NCBI GenBank assembly: GCA_005805045.1
Contig: SYNW01000146.1
Coordinates: 1-6,649 of the forward strand
Reading direction: 5' to 3'
DNA: 6,649 bases
Origin: Actinomycetota bacterium
GTDB lineage: Bacteria > Actinomycetota > Acidimicrobiia > Acidimicrobiales > Ilumatobacteraceae
The notes beneath the pieces are model-generated. The model was not told the origin of the DNA. It saw only the letters and a list, made by a program, of their open reading frames with translations, and ran no database searches. The position numbers and the translations under genes are program-made. Numbering within the stretch: the first letter of the stretch is position 1; the number at the start of each line of letters is the position of its first letter. Below are positions 5,192 through 6,649 of the stretch, piece after piece.

Positions 5192-5866
5192 ATGAGCCCA
5201 AACACAGACCCAACCCCAATCTCGGCCGCCCGAGCCAAAACCAGCACGCTGACCGAGCGCCAACGAGGCATCCTCGACTTCATAGTCGCCAATATGCGTG
5301 AACGGGGTTACCCGCCATCAGTGCGTGAGATAGGCGAAGCAGTTGGCCTAAGTTCATCAGCCACGGTGCACAACCATCTGGCTGCGCTTCAAAAACTTGG
5401 ATACTTGCGCCGTGACCCGACAAAGCCTCGCGCGATCGAAGTGCGATATGAAGCATCAAGTGGCGTCGCGATGGAGCATCGCCCCACAAAACATGTGCCA
5501 CTTGTTGGCGATGTCGCCGCGGGCGTAAATGTTTTGGCGCAAGAAAATGTCGAAGAGCTCGTGCCACTGCCAATGGATTTCACCGGCGACGGTGAATTGT
5601 TTATGTTGCGCGTGCGCGGCGAGTCGATGATTGACGCTGGCATCTTGAACGGTGACTTCGTTGTCTGCAACTCTCAATCGACTGCCAACAACGGCGATGT
5701 TGTGATTGCTGGCCTCCCGGGAGACGAAGCGACGATCAAAACTTTTTCGCGCAGTGGCAACCGCATCACTTTGACGCCATCAAATTCTACGATGCAACCG
5801 ATGGTGTTTGAAGATGGTGAAGTCACGATCTACGGAAAGTTAGTCACCGTTCTACGCAGACTATAA
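5192..5866 (+). CDS. lexA: SOS repressor LexA
   Basis: Represses DNA-damage genes and is inactivated by RecA-stimulated self-cleavage. 224 residues. The N-terminal winged helix-turn-helix (about 18-85) shows LTERQRGILDFI, GYPPSVREIGEAVGLSSSATVHNHL and LGYLRRDPTKPRAIEV. The C-terminal S24 peptidase domain has the cleavage site Ala110-Gly111 (LVGDVAAGVNVLA), catalytic Ser145 (RGESMIDAG) and Lys183 (EATIKTF); the 35-residue gap from cleavage site to serine equals that of E. coli LexA. The start at ATG 5192 is preferred because the promoter predicts initiation there; ATG 5186, two codons upstream, is the alternative. The reading frame is open back to 5000, but that would run through the operators. 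All key residues are present, so the protein should be functional. Divergent from the LysM gene; convergent with the alkyl sulfatase, nine bases between stops. Confidence 0.96.
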   Translation: MSPNTDPTPISAARAKTSTLTERQRGILDFIVANMRERGYPPSVREIGEAVGLSSSATVHNHLAALQKLGYLRRDPTKPRAIEVRYEASSGVAMEHRPTKHVPLVGDVAAGVNVLAQENVEELVPLPMDFTGDGELFMLRVRGESMIDAGILNGDFVVCNSQSTANNGDVVIAGLPGDEATIKTFSRSGNRITLTPSNSTMQPMVFEDGEVTIYGKLVTVLRRL

Positions 5867-5870
5867 GAGT

Positions 5871-5917
5871 TGGTTTTACGGCTCGACAATCGCAAAACCA
5901 GTAGAAAAATTGTCGAG
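5871..5917. terminator. Overlapping inverted repeats at the lexA / sulfatase convergent junction
   Basis: Two interleaved repeats: TGGTTTT (5871-5877) with AAAACCA (5894-5900), and CTCGACAAT (5882-5890) with ATTGTCGAG (5909-5917), a perfect 9-bp pair with an 18-nt loop. They cannot both form at once. No T-run follows on either strand, so a canonical intrinsic terminator is not shown; the position, straddling the end of lexA and the last codons of the sulfatase, is what suggests a bidirectional terminator. Confidence 0.3.
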
Positions 5918-6649
5918 ATTGCCAAAGATCGTCAACATTGCGGTTGCGTCGCCGTCAATCGTGATCGCGCCTCGCTGAATCTCATCAATAAAAGTCGTCG
6001 TCTGGGCGATTATCTCTAAAAACAAATCGCGCGACAGTTTGACTGTCGCCAAGGCGAATTTACTGTGCCGGGCCTGGGTTGCATAAAGCGTGCGGTTTGA
6101 AACACCGAGAATCCATTTTTCGTCCGCTGTGCCTGCCATGTCAGTGAATAACCAATTGATCGCCAGAGATATTCCAGCGAGATTTTCCGAGATGGTGCGC
6201 ACACCGAGAACGTCGAAAACTTGTTCAATAGTCATCGCCTTGATCAGGCTTCGCGCACGAACGCGGGCTTGTGAACGCGACGGCGGGCCGTTGCGCAATT
6301 CTTGGGCGCCCATCAAATATGCGTTGCGAAAAGTCGCCGACTCGGCTTGATAGCCGAGTTGCTCGAGTGCGTCGGCCTGCAAGTTGCGTGCACGCTGATT
6401 GGTCGGCTCGGCAAACACTGCGTGATTGACCAGTTCAACGACCCAGCGATATTCGCCAGCATCAAACGACTTTTGCGCGCTGACTAACAGCGCATCAATT
6501 CCACCCGCAAGTTCGAGATACTTCGCCCCCACCCGAGACGGCGAAAGCTTGTTGAGGTTCGCCGGGTTGCCGTCGTACCAACTCAAATAGCGCTGATAAA
6601 CAGCCTTGATGTTGTGCACCAGATCGCCATAAAAACCGCGGGTGTGCTC
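5876..6649 (-). CDS. Alkyl sulfatase (SdsA/YjcS/BDS1 type), C-terminal part, cut by window edge
   Basis: C-terminal 257 residues of a zinc-dependent alkyl sulfatase, which hydrolyses alkyl sulfate esters such as dodecyl sulfate to alcohol and sulfate. The frame is open to the window edge, and EHTRGFYGDLVHNIKAVYQR at 6649-6590 joins smoothly to the rest, so the GTG at 6619 is internal rather than a start. The alkyl sulfatase dimerisation domain (visible residues about 11-125) shows YLSWYDGNPANL, AKYLELAGGIDALL, AGEYRWVVELVNHAVFAEP and ALEQLGYQAES-x7-LMGAQELR. The SCP2-like C-terminal domain follows (about 138-257: IEQVFDVLGVR ... INWLFTD ... SNRTLYA). The N-terminal metallo-beta-lactamase domain with the zinc ligands lies outside the window, so catalytic integrity and any signal peptide cannot be judged. 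Full-length relatives have around 600-660 residues. Function seems unrelated to lexA next door. Confidence 0.93.
   Translation of the reverse strand, partial: EHTRGFYGDLVHNIKAVYQRYLSWYDGNPANLNKLSPSRVGAKYLELAGGIDALLVSAQKSFDAGEYRWVVELVNHAVFAEPTNQRARNLQADALEQLGYQAESATFRNAYLMGAQELRNGPPSRSQARVRARSLIKAMTIEQVFDVLGVRTISENLAGISLAINWLFTDMAGTADEKWILGVSNRTLYATQARHSKFALATVKLSRDLFLEIIAQTTTFIDEIQRGAITIDGDATAMLTIFGNLDNFSTGFAIVEP

Noticed and set aside
6617..6619. GTG at 6619 as start of a short separate gene
   Set aside because: The frame continues upstream to the window edge with conserved alkyl sulfatase sequence (TRGFYGDLVHN), so this codon is internal.
1..6649. Mobile elements, CRISPR arrays, tRNA or rRNA genes
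   Set aside because: No transposase or integrase sequence, no regularly spaced repeats, no terminal inverted repeats with target duplication, and no tRNA-like cloverleaf were seen on either strand.

Overview
The window reads as chromosomal DNA from a moderate-GC actinobacterium. The order lexA / divergent LysM gene / nrdR, with a B12-dependent ribonucleotide reductase (nrdJ) nearby, is an actinobacterial signature, as are Bacillus-type SOS boxes of the form CGAAC-N4-GTTCG. Several genes appear to start without a Shine-Dalgarno sequence, just downstream of a TAnnnT -10 element. By eye the base composition is near half G+C, low for the phylum; a freshwater or marine lineage such as Acidimicrobiia would fit, but that is a guess. 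No RNA genes, CRISPR arrays, insertion sequences or phage genes are visible.

Layout. 1-836 (-) is the N-terminal part of nrdJ, running off the left edge. 837-1182 is a 346-bp regulatory region: a near-consensus promoter (TTGACA-N17-TGTAAT), a structured leader of about 170 nt with a perfect 8-bp hairpin, and, further upstream, four DnaA-box-like 9-mers in one orientation. 1183-3438 (-) is a stand-alone molybdopterin oxidoreductase of the formate dehydrogenase/BisC type. Divergent from it, 3508-4182 (+) encodes a RibD C-terminal-like reductase. 4199-4657 (-) is nrdR, convergent with that gene. 4712-5044 (-) is a small membrane-anchored LysM protein. 5192-5866 (+) is lexA. 5876-6649 (-) is the C-terminal part of an alkyl sulfatase running off the right edge.

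How the genes fit together. The best-resolved piece is the bidirectional SOS control region between the LysM gene and lexA. It holds three LexA boxes: one fills the spacer of the LysM promoter and one overlaps the lexA -35. This matches the known pairing of lexA with a LysM-type cell-division inhibitor (YneA in Bacillus, DivS in Corynebacterium, Rv2719c in Mycobacterium). nrdR follows the LysM gene on the same strand, so SOS induction may reach it by read-through. nrdR encodes the ATP/dATP-sensing repressor of ribonucleotide reductase genes, and its likely target nrdJ lies 3.4 kb away, separated from it by the molybdoenzyme/RibD-like pair. The window thus links DNA damage response, division arrest and dNTP supply.

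I see no convincing wholly new system. The items most worth a second look are the DnaA-like array and structured leader of nrdJ, the compact lexA/LysM operator region, and a recurrent TAnnnT-N6/7-start arrangement that suggests leaderless mRNAs.
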